64,000 nt of DNA from an uncultured Lachnospiraceae bacterium (GTDB lineage: Bacteria > Bacillota > Clostridia > Lachnospirales > Lachnospiraceae), in the NCBI GenBank assembly GCA_944381405.1, contig CALWLA010000002.1, forward strand, positions 101,071 to 165,070, written 5' to 3'. This document shows positions 7,697-16,990 of the stretch, in pieces. Position numbers and translations under genes: made by a program. The notes below the pieces were generated by a model. The model saw only the letters and a program-made list of their open reading frames with translations, had not been told where the DNA came from and did not search any database. The stretch's first letter is position 1, and each line of letters opens with the position of its first letter.

Positions 7697-8710
7697 TTAT
7701 GAAATGGGCCGCATATAGAAGTTGCCCGTCACGCCCTCGGATTTCATCACGTTGATGAAGGCATGGGCGTCGATGGAGCGGGCATAGCGCCGCACCTTCT
7801 GCACATCCTCTGACGGAAGGATGCTGTAGACCACATAATGGGGTTTGTGGGTATAGGCCCCCTCCGCCTTGAACATGGTGGCGGAATGATGGGTCATCTC
7901 CATGATCCGGTCCGCGATCTCCTGGGGCTTGTCCGTAATGATGAATACGGTCTTCTTGTCGTAGCGCCGGTACAGCAGATTCAGCACCTGGGTCTGGCAG
8001 AACTGGAAGATAATGGTGTAAAGGGCGCTGTCCAGGCCAAAGAGGATGCCGGAGATCAGGATGATCACCGCATTGAACATCAGCACATAGTTCCAGGTAC
8101 TGATTCCCTTCCGCACGGAAAAATACATGGCCACAAAATCCGTTCCTCCGGAGGAAGCGCCTGCGTTCAGGATCAGGCTCACTGCCGCTCCGTTGATGAT
8201 GCCGCCGAACACCGTGATCAGCAGAGGATCATAGGTCAGGGCATAGGAGGGAATCAGGTCCGTCAGGAAGGACATAACCAGGATGCACAGGCAGGAAAAC
8301 ACCGTAAACTTCTTTCCCACCGTCTTATAGGCCAGATAGGCCGGGAAGGCGTTCACCAGGATGCTCAGAAAGGAAAAGGGGATGCTGATGTTGAAAAAGC
8401 TGCTGAAGATCCTCTGGGTCAGCACCACGACGCCGTTGGCGCCGCCGGGCAGCAGCCCTCCCTGGTTGATGAAGGTATTCATGTTGATGGCCATGATGGT
8501 GCTTCCCACCAGAACGCCTAACAGGGTCTTGGCGTTGGCCTGGATCCGGTTGTTGTTCTGCTGGGCGATATAAGCCGCATAGGCCTCGTCGATCTTTTTG
8601 TTCTGGGGCTTGGAATCCGTCATGCCCAGGACCTTTTTGTCCGTTTCCTTCGGGCAGCCTTCCTTCCCCTGCTGTACTTCCTGCTTTTCTTTTTTATCCA
8701 TAATTCCCAT
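7697..8710 (-). CDS. YitT family membrane protein
   Basis: A 337-residue protein. A charged N-terminal tail of about 65 residues is followed by five or six hydrophobic segments (for example GVLVGSTIMAINMNTFI and SLILNAGASSGGTDFVAMYF). It ends in a soluble domain that starts near YDKKTVFIITDKPQEIADRI. This is the YitT architecture: a DUF161 membrane part plus a DUF2179 domain that is often linked to small-molecule binding. The family function is not established. The start is either the ATG at 8710 or the ATG three codons later; neither has a strong ribosome site. The gene is transcribed separately from the ribosomal operon upstream, which ends in its own terminator. Confidence 0.9.
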   Translation of the reverse strand: MGIMDKKEKQEVQQGKEGCPKETDKKVLGMTDSKPQNKKIDEAYAAYIAQQNNNRIQANAKTLLGVLVGSTIMAINMNTFINQGGLLPGGANGVVVLTQRIFSSFFNISIPFSFLSILVNAFPAYLAYKTVGKKFTVFSCLCILVMSFLTDLIPSYALTYDPLLITVFGGIINGAAVSLILNAGASSGGTDFVAMYFSVRKGISTWNYVLMFNAVIILISGILFGLDSALYTIIFQFCQTQVLNLLYRRYDKKTVFIITDKPQEIADRIMEMTHHSATMFKAEGAYTHKPHYVVYSILPSEDVQKVRRYARSIDAHAFINVMKSEGVTGNFYMRPIS

Positions 8711-8740
8711 TCGCTCTGTCAGATAAGGTTTATAATGAAC

Positions 8741-8769
8741 AAAAGGCTGAAAACAGAACGTTTTCAGCC
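8741..8769 (-). terminator. Terminator of infC-rpmI-rplT
   Basis: Ten-bp stem GGCTGAAAAC/GTTTTCAGCC followed on the minus strand by TTTTG. A T run also lies on the plus-strand side. Confidence 0.85.
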
Positions 8770-8790
8770 GTTTTTTCTTTTGAAAGATGA

Positions 8791-9150
8791 TTAAGCGTTA
8801 AGCGCCTTTTTTGCAACGTCGCAAAGCTGTGCAAATCCCTTTGCGTCGCTGATCGCAAGCTCGGAAAGCATCTTGCGGTTTACATCCACGCCGGAGGCCT
8901 TCAGACCGTGCATCAGCTTGGAGTAGCTCAGGCCGTTCAGTCTTGCGCCTGCGTTGATACGGGTGATCCAGAGAGATCTGTACTGTCTCTTTTTCTCCTT
9001 ACGTCCTCTGTATGCGTTTGCAAGAGCTCTCATTACGGACTGCTTTGCTACACGGTACTGCTTGGAACGCGCACCTCTGTAACCTTTAGCCATCTTGAGT
9101 ACTCTGTTGTGCTTTTTCTTTGCGTTTAATCCGCCTTTAATTCTTGCCAT
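8791..9150 (-). CDS. rplT: 50S ribosomal protein L20
   Basis: A 119-residue basic protein of standard length, beginning [19 protein letters not shown] with [21 protein letters not shown], the conserved rRNA-binding segment of L20. It is needed for 50S assembly and in Bacillota also represses its own operon by binding the leader RNA. AGAGGAGG precedes the ATG. It is the last gene of the infC-rpmI-rplT operon. Confidence 0.98.
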   Translation of the reverse strand: MARIKGGLNAKKKHNRVLKMAKGYRGARSKQYRVAKQSVMRALANAYRGRKEKKRQYRSLWITRINAGARLNGLSYSKLMHGLKASGVDVNRKMLSELAISDAKGFAQLCDVAKKALNA

Positions 9151-9175
9151 TTCCTGTTCCTCCTCTCACTAAAAC

Positions 9176-9373
9176 TTACAGATAGGGCATGATCTTCTTC
9201 ATGGTTGCGAAGTTCGTTGCATCTGTTTCGACCGTCTTTCTGAGATGTCTTTTTCTCTTGGTGGTCTTCTTCGTGAGAATGTGAGACTTGTTTGCATGAT
9301 ATCTCATAAGCTTGCCGGTACCGGTCTTTTTAAAGCGCTTCTGAGCCGCTTTTTTGGTCTTATACTTTACCAT
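9176..9373 (-). CDS. rpmI: 50S ribosomal protein L35
   Basis: A 65-residue, very basic protein beginning [17 protein letters not shown] and ending MKKIMPYL, matching L35 in length and in its C-terminal block. It is a component of the large ribosomal subunit. GAGGAGG lies 8 nt before the ATG. It sits 25 nt upstream of rplT. Confidence 0.98.
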   Translation of the reverse strand: MVKYKTKKAAQKRFKKTGTGKLMRYHANKSHILTKKTTKRKRHLRKTVETDATNFATMKKIMPYL

Positions 9374-9442
9374 AGGTTTTATCCTCCTCTAATATAGCTT
9401 TATGCCTTTCGGCCAGATCCTTTCGGATCCTTCAAACGTGGA

Positions 9443-9967
9443 TCAGCTGGACTTTTTGGGGCTTAAGATGATCACCAGGCTGCGTCCCTCTGCCTTGGAG
9501 GGCTTGTCCACCTGGGAAATATCGGAAAGCTGCTCTGCAAAATCGTCCAGGATGTACTTGGACTGCATCATACGGGTCATTTCCCTGCCCCGGAAGCGCA
9601 GATTGACTTTTACCTTGTTGCCCTTTTCCAGGAACTTCCTGGCAGCGCCCATTTTGGTGTTCAGGTCGTTGGTGTCGATATTCGGTGATAAACGAACTTC
9701 CTTTACCTCGATCACCCGCTGCTTTTTCTTCTGCTCCTTTTCCCGCCGCTTGAGCTCATAGCGGTATTTGGAGAAGTCGATGATCTTTACCACAGGCGGA
9801 TTGGCAGTCGGAGCGATCTTTACCAGATCCAGCTCTGCGTCGTAGGCCAGCTTCTGTGCCTCCTGGGCGCTCATGATGCCGAGCTGCTCTCCCTCTGCGC
9901 CGATGACCCGGACCTCCTTGTCCCTGATCTGTTCGTTTACCTGTACGTTGATGTCGCTGATATGAAT
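9443..9967 (-). CDS. infC: Translation initiation factor IF-3, probable AUU start
   Basis: IF-3 binds the 30S subunit and checks the start codon and initiator tRNA. The conserved protein must begin before the first ATG (9874), because the upstream codons encode the family N-terminus (VNEQIRDKEVRVIGAEGEQLG). No ATG, GTG or TTG lies in frame there. The only candidates next to the AAGGGGG site are ATT at 9967 and, six bases later, ATC. ATT gives 174 residues, the normal IF-3 length. A rare start codon lets IF-3 repress its own synthesis, as known from E. coli. The C-terminal domain (KVKVNLRFRGREMTRMMQSK) is complete. Confidence 0.92.
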   Translation of the reverse strand: MHISDINVQVNEQIRDKEVRVIGAEGEQLGIMSAQEAQKLAYDAELDLVKIAPTANPPVVKIIDFSKYRYELKRREKEQKKKQRVIEVKEVRLSPNIDTNDLNTKMGAARKFLEKGNKVKVNLRFRGREMTRMMQSKYILDDFAEQLSDISQVDKPSKAEGRSLVIILSPKKSS

Positions 9968-10020
9968 ACACCCCCTTATCGAATATCCTGCGGCCTGTTC
10001 AGCTTTCCTTCCTCACGCTC

Positions 10021-10055
10021 ATAAAAAAGCGGATACAGTATCCTGCATCCGCTTT
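10021..10055 (-). promoter_or_regulatory. Attenuator hairpin in the infC operon leader (L20-leader type)
   Basis: Between the infC promoter and the infC start, an AAAGCGGAT/ATCCGCTTT stem with an inner CAG/CTG extension is followed by a U run on the minus strand. An intrinsic terminator inside the leader of infC-rpmI-rplT is the known arrangement for L20-mediated attenuation in Bacillota. Upstream leader sequence (about 10060-10157) could form the alternative structure; I did not fold it. Confidence 0.7.
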
Positions 10056-10163
10056 AACATCGTCTTTCTCCGGGCAGCCTATGCCCTCTTCCTTACGATA
10101 TCTACCTGAAAGCTCTGGCTTACGAGGTGAGGCGGATAGCCTTCTTCCATTTCAAACGTATAT

Positions 10164-10192
10164 ATATTATCCGAAGCCTGCAGAAAAGTCAA
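10164..10192 (-). promoter_or_regulatory. Promoter of infC-rpmI-rplT
   Basis: TTGACT and TAATAT are separated by 17 nt on the minus strand, just past the thrS stop. The predicted leader is about 190 nt. Confidence 0.75.
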
Positions 10193-10209
10193 GGACTTTT
10201 TTGAGCCTT

Positions 10210-12006
10210 TTACGCCTCCTGCTCCGGAGCCTTTGGCATGGCCTTTTCCGCGATCTCCTTTTTGATGGCTTCGATGAAGGCCGGGATGCTTTCCGCGCCC
10301 TGGTCTCCCGCCGCTCTGGAACGGACGGAAACGGTCTTGTCCGCCTCGTCCTTTTCTCCTACGATGAGCATGTAGGGAACCTTTGCCTTCTGGGCCTCCC
10401 GGATCTTCCAGCCGAGCTTTTCGGAACGGTGGTCTACCTCCACCCGGATGCCTGCTGCGTCAAGCTGCTGATAAACCTGCTCCGCATAGTCCAGGAACTT
10501 GTCGGATACCGGAAGGATCCTTGCCTGTACCGGCGCCAGCCAGGTGGGGAACGCGCCTGCAAAATGCTCGATCAGGATGCCGATGAAACGCTCGATGGAA
10601 CCGAAGATGACTCTGTGGATCATAATGGGTCTGTGCTTTTCGCCGTCAGCGCCCATGTACTCCAGTTCAAATCTCTGGGGCAGCTGGAAGTCAAGCTGGA
10701 TGGTTCCGCACTGCCAGTCACGGCCGATGGCGTCGATCAGGTGGAAATCGATCTTGGGTCCGTAGAAAGCGCCGTCTCCCTCGTTGATGGTATAGGGAAG
10801 GTTTGCTGCCTCAAGAGCCTCTCTCAGTCCGTTTTCAGCCATCTCCCAGTCCTCATCAGATCCCATGGAATCCTCCGGTCTTGTGGAGAGCTCCACCGTA
10901 TATTTGAAGCCAAGGAGGCTGTACAGATCGTCGATCATCCGAACGACCCCGAGGATCTCGTCCTTGATCTGCTCCGGCATCATGAAGATATGGGCATCGT
11001 CCTGGGTGAAGCAGCGGACACGGAACAGGCCGTGGAGCTGACCGGATTTCTCATGCCGGTGTACCAGTCCCAGCTCTCCCACCCGAAGGGGCAGATCCCT
11101 GTAGGAACGGGGCTCGGAGGCATATACCAAAACGCCGCCCGGGCAGTTCATGGGCTTTACCGCGTAGTCCTCGTCGTCGATCACCGTGGTATACATGTTT
11201 TCCTTATAGTGATCCCAGTGGCCGGAGGTCTCCCAGAGCTTCCGGTTCAGGATGATGGGGGTGGATACCTCCACATAGCCGTTCTTGTGATGCACCTCTC
11301 TCCAGTAGTCGATGAGGGTGTTCTTCAGGGTCATGCCGTTGGGAAGGAAGAAGGGGAAGCCTGGGCCAGCTTCGTTGAACATGAAGATTCCCAGCTCTCT
11401 TCCGATCTTTCTGTGATCCCGCTTCTTCGCCTCTTCCAGCATGTGAAGATACTGCTCCAGCTCCTCCTTGGTGGGGAAAGCCGTTCCATAGATCCTGGTG
11501 AGCATCTTGTTCTTTTCGGAGCCTCTCCAGTAAGCGCCGGCCAGAGACTGGAGCTTGAATGCCTTGCCCACCTCTCTGGTGGACTGCAGATGGGGTCCTG
11601 CGCAAAGATCCGTAAAATCGCCCTGCTTGAAGAAGGAGATCAGCTCGCCCTCCGGCAGATCCTGAATCAGCTCTACCTTATAGGGCTCCTGCTTTTCTTC
11701 CATGAATTTCAGAGCTTCCTCCCTAGGCAGGGTAAAATACTCAAAACGCTCGTTTTCCTTTACGATCTTCCGCATTTCCGTCTCGATCTTCGGAAGATCC
11801 GCCTCGGAGATGGGCTCCGGAAAATCGATATCGTAGTAAAAGCCATCGGCGATGGAGGGGCCGATGGCCAGCTTTGCCTCCGGATACAGATGCTTTACCG
11901 CCTGAGCCAGCACATGGGAGCAGCTGTGACGCAGGGTGCTGAGATACTCCGGGGACTTTTCGTCCACTTCCTGAATGCTGCCGTCGTGCATCGTTAATTT
12001 TGCCAT
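10210..12006 (-). CDS. thrS: Threonyl-tRNA synthetase lacking most of the TGS domain
   Basis: This enzyme charges tRNA-Thr and edits Ser-tRNA-Thr. From the ATG at 12006 (AAGGAGG nearby) it has 598 residues, against about 640 in the usual form. The N-terminus MAKLTMHDGSIQEVDEKS passes within 30 residues into the editing domain (HSCSHVLAQAVKH and DLCAGPH, the HxxxH and CxxxH zinc-type motifs), so the TGS domain is reduced to its first strand. The catalytic class II core is intact (MNCPGG, FRVRCFTQDDAHIF, GTIQLDFQLPQRFEL, HRVIFGSIERFIGILIEH), as is the anticodon-binding domain at the C-terminus. Expression is under the T-box upstream. Confidence 0.96.
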   Translation of the reverse strand: MAKLTMHDGSIQEVDEKSPEYLSTLRHSCSHVLAQAVKHLYPEAKLAIGPSIADGFYYDIDFPEPISEADLPKIETEMRKIVKENERFEYFTLPREEALKFMEEKQEPYKVELIQDLPEGELISFFKQGDFTDLCAGPHLQSTREVGKAFKLQSLAGAYWRGSEKNKMLTRIYGTAFPTKEELEQYLHMLEEAKKRDHRKIGRELGIFMFNEAGPGFPFFLPNGMTLKNTLIDYWREVHHKNGYVEVSTPIILNRKLWETSGHWDHYKENMYTTVIDDEDYAVKPMNCPGGVLVYASEPRSYRDLPLRVGELGLVHRHEKSGQLHGLFRVRCFTQDDAHIFMMPEQIKDEILGVVRMIDDLYSLLGFKYTVELSTRPEDSMGSDEDWEMAENGLREALEAANLPYTINEGDGAFYGPKIDFHLIDAIGRDWQCGTIQLDFQLPQRFELEYMGADGEKHRPIMIHRVIFGSIERFIGILIEHFAGAFPTWLAPVQARILPVSDKFLDYAEQVYQQLDAAGIRVEVDHRSEKLGWKIREAQKAKVPYMLIVGEKDEADKTVSVRSRAAGDQGAESIPAFIEAIKKEIAEKAMPKAPEQEA

Positions 12007-12033
12007 TTGTTTTTCCTCCTTACATATTGCAGG

Positions 12034-12276
12034 AAACAAAAAGTCCCCTGCTATTTCTGATAGCAAGGGACGATATTTATCGCGGTTCCACCCTTTTTGT
12101 ATGGCGCTGCCATACCACTCATTTACTGATGATAACGGAATCACCGTTCCCGATTAAGGGACGCTCCGAGGTGGTCTTCACTTCCGCTTCCCGTAAGGTG
12201 CTTCCAGCCGGTGGCACCTCTCTCTCTCTTACCTTCCGCGGGGCTACTGTCCTCATCAACGCTTTGATAGATTGTG
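12034..12276 (-). ncRNA. T-box riboswitch controlling thrS
   Basis: The minus-strand leader carries the T-box AGGGTGGAACCGCG at 12081-12094. A terminator stem with GTCCC/GGGAC ends and a following U-rich run lies at 12034-12071. The stem I region upstream contains a GTGCCACCGG bulge with an ACC (Thr) triplet as the likely specifier. Uncharged tRNA-Thr would stabilise the antiterminator and allow thrS transcription. Confidence 0.95.
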
Positions 12277-12281
12277 CCTTG

Positions 12282-12309
12282 ATTATAGCAAATTTCCCTT
12301 TTCTGTCAA
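12282..12309 (-). promoter_or_regulatory. Promoter of the T-box/thrS transcript
   Basis: Consensus TTGACA and TATAAT with a 16-nt spacer on the minus strand, inside the gap after engB. Confidence 0.88.
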
Positions 12310-12316
12310 GCGGGAT

Positions 12317-12991
12317 TTATGCCTTTTTCTCCGGAAGATTTACGCCTTTTTTCTCCGGAAGGTCCCGGGAAGCCTCCGGGCAGTCCTTCCCTGGCTCCAA
12401 AAGCAGCCGGTAGATCTCCTCCCTGCCCAGCTTTGTCTCCGCGGAAAAAGGAATGAGCACATCCCCTTCCTCCATGCCCAGGGTCTCCCGGATCAGCTTC
12501 CGGGCCTTTGGAATCTCGTTTTTCTTCAGCTTGTCCAGCTTTGTGGCTACCACCACCGGCCGGAAGCCGTTGTGCAGGATCCAGTCGTACATCATACAGT
12601 CGTCTCCGGTGGGCTTGTGGCGCATATCCACCAAAAGGAACACCTGACGCAGCTGCCTGGAAGATCTGAGATACCGTTCCACCATCCTGCCCCACTGGGC
12701 CTTTACCGACTCGTTGGCCTTGGTAAAGCCGTAGCCCGGCAGGTCCACCAGGTAAAAATCGTCGTTGACGTTGTAGAAATTGATGGTCTGGGTCTTTCCG
12801 GGCGTAGCCGAGGTACGGGCCAGGGCCTTCCGCTGCACCAGAGCGTTTATGAGGCTGGACTTTCCCACATTGGATTTTCCTGCAAAGGCAAATTCCCGCA
12901 GGCTGTTTTCCGGAAGTTTGCTGGTGACGCCGCAGACGGTTTCCAGCTCCGCCTTCCGTATGGTCAGGGAGGGGCGCGTTTCCTTCATCAT
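12317..12991 (-). CDS. engB: Ribosome biogenesis GTPase EngB (YsxC)
   Basis: A GTPase needed for 50S assembly. From the ATG at 12991, which overlaps the clpX stop as ATGA, it has 224 residues. G1 is [10 protein letters not shown]3 is DLPGYG and G4 is TKLDK, all expected. The C-terminus ends in a tandem repeat (LPEKKGVN then LPEKKA) that comes from a direct DNA repeat and is outside the GTPase fold. It follows clpX, as lon or clpX precedes ysxC in Bacillota; lon itself is elsewhere (33.6 kb). Confidence 0.95.
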   Translation of the reverse strand: MMKETRPSLTIRKAELETVCGVTSKLPENSLREFAFAGKSNVGKSSLINALVQRKALARTSATPGKTQTINFYNVNDDFYLVDLPGYGFTKANESVKAQWGRMVERYLRSSRQLRQVFLLVDMRHKPTGDDCMMYDWILHNGFRPVVVATKLDKLKKNEIPKARKLIRETLGMEEGDVLIPFSAETKLGREEIYRLLLEPGKDCPEASRDLPEKKGVNLPEKKA

Positions 12992-14316
12992 GCCGGACGG
13001 TCCTCTGTCTGCACCGGAACTGCCGCCGTCTCCGGCTCCTTTGCAGCAGGCAGGAGGCTCCTCACGCTGCCGTCCTTGAACTGCACCAGAGGGCTTGCGG
13101 TTCCGTCCACACATTCCTTTGTGACGGTCACGGATTCCACGTCCTCATAGGAAGGCAGCTCGTACATGATGTCCATCAGCACGGATTCCATGATGCTCCG
13201 AAGACCTCTTGCGCCGGTCTTGCGCTCCACCGCCAGATGGGCCACCTCCCGCAGCGCCTCAGGGGTAAAGCTCAGGTCCACGTTGTCGATCTCGAAAAGC
13301 TTCTGGTACTGCTTCAGAAGGGCATTCTTGGGCTCCTTCAGGATGCGCACCAGGGAATCCTCGTCCAGGGACTTCAAGGTCACGTTGATGGGCACACGGC
13401 CGATAAACTCGGGAATCAGGCCGAACTTCACCAGATCCTGGGGTTCTACCTGGGCCAGCAGCTCGTCGATGCTCTGGTGGTTCCGGTCCACGATCTCCGC
13501 GCCGAAGCCGATGCTTCCGGAGGAGATACGCTGATCCACGATCTTTTCCAGGCCGTCAAAAGCGCCGCCGCAGATGAACAGGATGTTGGTGGTATCGATC
13601 TCCATCAGCTCCTGGTGGGGATGCTTTCTGCCGCCCTGAGGCGGAACAGAGGCGACGGTACCCTCCAGGATCTTGAGCAGAGCCTGCTGCACACCCTCGC
13701 CGGATACGTCTCTGGTGATGGAGACGTTTTCGGATTTTTTGGTGATCTTATCGATCTCGTCGATGTAGATGATGCCGAGCTCCGCCCGTTCGATGTTCAT
13801 ATCCGCAGCCTGGATCAGCTTCAGCAGGATATTTTCCACGTCCTCGCCTACATAGCCTGCTTCCGTCAGGGTGGTGGCGTCGGCGATGGCAAAGGGGACT
13901 CCCAGCATCTTGGCCAGGGACTGTGCCAGATAGGTCTTTCCGGAGCCGGTGGGTCCGATCATCAGGATGTTGGATTTCTGCACCTCGATATCCTGGATCT
14001 GACCGATGACCCGCTTGTAGTGGTTGTATACCGCTACGGAAAGCACCTTTTTCGCCTCGTCCTGACCGATGACGTACTCGTCCAGATATTCCTTGATCTC
14101 CCGGGGCTTTACCAGATTGATCTCCTTTGCAGGAGAGGTCTCTCCCATCTCTCCTCTGGCAAATTCCTCCTCCAGGATCTCTCCGCAGAGCTCGATGCAT
14201 TCGTCGCAGATATAGGTGTTGTTGGACCCGGCGATCAGCTTTCTGACCTGACCCTGGGTCTTTCCGCAAAAGCTGCACCGGATCTTATCCGGCGTCTTGG
14301 TTGATAATCTGTCCAT
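12988..14316 (-). CDS. clpX: ATP-dependent Clp protease ATP-binding subunit ClpX
   Basis: The AAA+ unfoldase that feeds substrates into ClpP. It has 442 residues with an N-terminal C4 zinc finger (Cys14, Cys17, Cys37, Cys40), Walker A GPTGSGKT, Walker B IIYIDEID and the sensor/arginine region up to [21 protein letters not shown]. An IGFGAE segment marks the loop region that contacts ClpP. The C-terminal tail is Glu/Pro-rich and variable. It lies 42 nt downstream of clpP in the normal tig-clpP-clpX order. Confidence 0.97.
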   Translation of the reverse strand: MDRLSTKTPDKIRCSFCGKTQGQVRKLIAGSNNTYICDECIELCGEILEEEFARGEMGETSPAKEINLVKPREIKEYLDEYVIGQDEAKKVLSVAVYNHYKRVIGQIQDIEVQKSNILMIGPTGSGKTYLAQSLAKMLGVPFAIADATTLTEAGYVGEDVENILLKLIQAADMNIERAELGIIYIDEIDKITKKSENVSITRDVSGEGVQQALLKILEGTVASVPPQGGRKHPHQELMEIDTTNILFICGGAFDGLEKIVDQRISSGSIGFGAEIVDRNHQSIDELLAQVEPQDLVKFGLIPEFIGRVPINVTLKSLDEDSLVRILKEPKNALLKQYQKLFEIDNVDLSFTPEALREVAHLAVERKTGARGLRSIMESVLMDIMYELPSYEDVESVTVTKECVDGTASPLVQFKDGSVRSLLPAAKEPETAAVPVQTEDRPA

Positions 14317-14358
14317 TTTCTCTCACACGAAAGCTCCCGCCGGAAAGCGGGAGTCCTT

Positions 14359-14946
14359 TTATTCGTTTTTGTTTGTAATGATCTGGTCTACGATGCCGTA
14401 TTCCATGGCTTCCTGAGCGGTCATCCACTTGTCCCGCTCCGTATCCTGCGCTACCTTTTCAACGGTCTGTCCCGTGTTGGCCGCCAGGATCTCGTTCATC
14501 TTCTGCTTGGTACGAAGGATCCATTCTGCAGTGATCTGGATCTCTGTCGCCTGTCCCTGAGCGCCGCCGGAGGGCTGGTGGATCATCACCTCTGCGTTGG
14601 GCAGTGCAAAACGTTTTCCCTTTGCGCCGCCTGCCAGCAGAAACGCGCCCATGCTGGCCGCCATGCCGATGCAGATGGTAGAAACATCGCATTTGATGTA
14701 ATTCATGGTGTCATAGATCGCCATGCCTGCGGTGATCACGCCGCCGGGGCTGTTGATATAAAGATGTACGTCCTTGGAGGGGTCCTCGGATTCCAGGAAC
14801 AGAAGCTGTGCCACCACCAGAGAGGCGGTCACCTCGTTGACCTCTTCTCCGAGGAAGATGATCCTGTCCTTTAAAAGCCTGGAATAAATATCGTAGGAAC
14901 GCTCTCCTCTGGAGGTCTGTTCGATCACATAGGGTATCAGTGCCAT
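14359..14946 (-). CDS. clpP: ATP-dependent Clp protease proteolytic subunit ClpP
   Basis: The serine protease ring of the Clp complex. It has 195 residues, with the catalytic triad Ser98 (GMAASMGAF), His123 (MIHQPSGG) and Asp172 (DTERDKWM). Length and motifs are typical, including the N-terminal [22 protein letters not shown]. It lies between tig and clpX and is probably co-transcribed with clpX. Confidence 0.98.
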   Translation of the reverse strand: MALIPYVIEQTSRGERSYDIYSRLLKDRIIFLGEEVNEVTASLVVAQLLFLESEDPSKDVHLYINSPGGVITAGMAIYDTMNYIKCDVSTICIGMAASMGAFLLAGGAKGKRFALPNAEVMIHQPSGGAQGQATEIQITAEWILRTKQKMNEILAANTGQTVEKVAQDTERDKWMTAQEAMEYGIVDQIITNKNE

Positions 14947-15025
14947 ATCCGCTCCTTCAGAATTTTATTTCAAACCGGAAAAACCCGGCCTGTCCGGAGA
15001 CAGGCACGGCTTTTCACACTGCTGA

Positions 15026-16369
15026 TTACTGTTCGTTTGTTTCTTCCTTTGCCTTTTCCTTCTTTTCCTTTTTGGGAGAAGTCAGATCAGCGTTCTTTAC
15101 CAGGAAGTCGATGGCCTTCTGGCAGGCAAGATCCAGCTTCATGGCCTCAAGCTCAGCCTCGCCAAGCATCTTGCGGATCTGCTCCTTGTCCATCTTGTAG
15201 TTCTCGGCCATCTTGCCAAGCTCTTCCTCTACCTGCTCGTCGGTGGTCTCGATGTTCTCTGCCTTGACAACTGCCTCAAGCACCAGTCTGGTCTTGATGT
15301 TTGCCTCGGCCTGGCCTCTCATGGACTTTCTCAGATCCTCCATGGCCATGCCGGTGATGCTGAGGTACTGATCCAAGGGAATGCCCTGGGACTGCATCCT
15401 TCTGGCATAGTCGTTTACCATGTGGTCGATCTGATTTTCAACCATGGGATCCGGAAGCTCGATGGTGCTGTTCTCCACAACGGCTCTGACAACATTGTTC
15501 TCGTTCTGCTGTGCAGCCCACTTTTCCTTCTCGGCCTTGATCTGCTTCTTGAGATCCGCCTTGTACTCCTTCAGGGTCTCGAACTCGGACACCTCGGAAG
15601 CGAACTCATCGTCGATCTCCGGAAGCTCCTTGACCTTGACCTCCTTGACCTTTACCTTGAATACTGCAGGCTTGCCTGCCAGATCCTTGGAATGGTACTC
15701 GGTGGGGAAGGTTACGTTTACGTCAAACTCGTCGCCCAGCTTGTGGCCTGCCACCTGATCCTCAAAGGTATCGATGAACTGATGGGAGCCGATGGTCAGG
15801 GGGTAGTCAACGCCCTTGCCGCCCTCGAAGGCCTTGCCGTCCATATATCCGTCAAAATCGATGGTTACGATGTCGCCCTTCTTGATCTCACGGTCTGCAT
15901 CCTCAACGGTGATGATGCGTGCGTTCTGCTCCTGGATGTTCTTCAGTCTTGCGTCAACGTCCTTTGCGGTAACGGAGGTCTCTGCCTTCTCTACCTGTAC
16001 GCCCTTGTAGTTGCCAAGGACTGCCTCAGGCTTTACTGCAACGGATGCGGTATATACAAAGGGCTGTCCCTTTTCGATCTTCTCTACGGAGATCTCCGGT
16101 CTGGAAACGATCTCAAGTCCGGATTCCTTTGCCGCCTCGGGGTAGGTTCTGTCCAGAATGATGTTGATGGCATCCTCATAGAATACGGAGGGGCCGTACA
16201 TCTTCTCGATCATGGCCTTGGGGGCATGTCCCTTACGGAAGCCGGGAATGGAGATGCTCTTCTTCTGCTTGTTGTAAGCAGCGTCAACAGCCTTCTCGAA
16301 CTCTTCGCTGGACACTTCAACCGTCAGCTTTGCCATATTTTTTTCAAGGTTTTCAACTTTTACGCTCAT
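15026..16369 (-). CDS. tig: Trigger factor (ribosome-associated chaperone and PPIase)
   Basis: It binds L23 at the peptide exit tunnel and folds nascent chains. From the ATG at 16369 it has 447 residues. The ribosome-binding signature is ISIPGFRKGHAPKAMIEKMYG near residue 43. The FKBP-type domain follows (GDIVTIDFDGYMDGKAFEGG), then the C-terminal arm domain and a Lys/Glu-rich tail. AGGAG lies 10 nt upstream of this start. The longer in-frame extension to 16525 has no family similarity and overlaps the neighbouring CYTH gene. Confidence 0.97.
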   Translation of the reverse strand: MSVKVENLEKNMAKLTVEVSSEEFEKAVDAAYNKQKKSISIPGFRKGHAPKAMIEKMYGPSVFYEDAINIILDRTYPEAAKESGLEIVSRPEISVEKIEKGQPFVYTASVAVKPEAVLGNYKGVQVEKAETSVTAKDVDARLKNIQEQNARIITVEDADREIKKGDIVTIDFDGYMDGKAFEGGKGVDYPLTIGSHQFIDTFEDQVAGHKLGDEFDVNVTFPTEYHSKDLAGKPAVFKVKVKEVKVKELPEIDDEFASEVSEFETLKEYKADLKKQIKAEKEKWAAQQNENNVVRAVVENSTIELPDPMVENQIDHMVNDYARRMQSQGIPLDQYLSITGMAMEDLRKSMRGQAEANIKTRLVLEAVVKAENIETTDEQVEEELGKMAENYKMDKEQIRKMLGEAELEAMKLDLACQKAIDFLVKNADLTSPKKEKKEKAKEETNEQ

Positions 16370-16425
16370 TGGATCAATACTCCTAGCTTTATATTTTTCG
16401 ATAATCCATTGTATTCTAGCACAGT

Positions 16426-16920
16426 TTACTTTGCTGTGCAAGCAGAAAAGACTGCCTCCCTGCCTCCAAATGCCATGGCGGCGTTGGAAAACCGGGCGTC
16501 CTCCGTCACTTCCCTGCCAAACCATGCCGGGGGCCGGAAGGCCTCCGCCGCTTCCCGGCTGGGAAACTCCACCTCCAGAAAGGCGAGTCCAGAGAAAGCG
16601 CCGGAAAACAGATCGATCTCCGCCGTAAGGCCCTCATCCAGGGGCATTTCGTAGCGGGTCTTTTCGATCAGCTCCCCCTCCGCTTTCCCCATCAGGCCGT
16701 CATAGGCTTCTCGGGTCAGCGGAAGATTGTATTCCTCCCGCACCATCCGCCCCCGGCCCTTATAGGTAAGCCAGTAGCTGTCTCCGTCCCTTCTGACCCG
16801 CACCACCGGGTCGGTGCAGAGATATCCCTGGCGGATCTCCCTGTGGGGAAGCTTTTGGAGTCCCTCCGGGAGCTCCTGCAGCAGCCATTTCCGTTCGATC
16901 TCGTAGTTTTTTTCCGTCAT
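16426..16920 (-). CDS. CYTH domain protein (triphosphate tunnel enzyme family)
   Basis: From the ATG at 16920 the protein has 164 residues and starts MTEKNYEIERKWLL, the ExExK signature of the CYTH superfamily. The tunnel-lining residues appear as RVRRDGDSYWLTYKG, EYNLP, ELIEKTRYEMP and LAFLEVEFPS. Family members hydrolyse inorganic triphosphate or nucleoside triphosphates, or make cAMP. The substrate cannot be told from sequence. GAGGG precedes the start. The gene lies between rpsA, whose terminator it overlaps slightly upstream, and tig. Confidence 0.88.
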   Translation of the reverse strand: MTEKNYEIERKWLLQELPEGLQKLPHREIRQGYLCTDPVVRVRRDGDSYWLTYKGRGRMVREEYNLPLTREAYDGLMGKAEGELIEKTRYEMPLDEGLTAEIDLFSGAFSGLAFLEVEFPSREAAEAFRPPAWFGREVTEDARFSNAAMAFGGREAVFSACTAK

Positions 16921-16932
16921 CCGAAATCCCTC

Positions 16933-16963
16933 AAAAAGGGCCGGCGCCAAAGCGCCAGCCCCT
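16933..16963 (-). terminator. Terminator of the cmk-ispH-rpsA operon
   Basis: On the minus strand GGGCTGGCGC pairs with GCGCCGGCCC and is followed by TTTTT. Confidence 0.88.
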
Positions 16964-16990
16964 TGATTGTCTTTTTACAGGAAGAAAGGT

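Noticed and set aside
10081..11997. A 638-codon open frame on the plus strand opposite thrS
   Set aside because: It mirrors the thrS codons, has no ribosome site or recognisable domain, and thrS is certain. Other long plus-strand frames (for example 1395-2459, 2456-3430, 13237-14304, 15422-16654, 49234-50703, 51831-54110) are shadows for the same reason.
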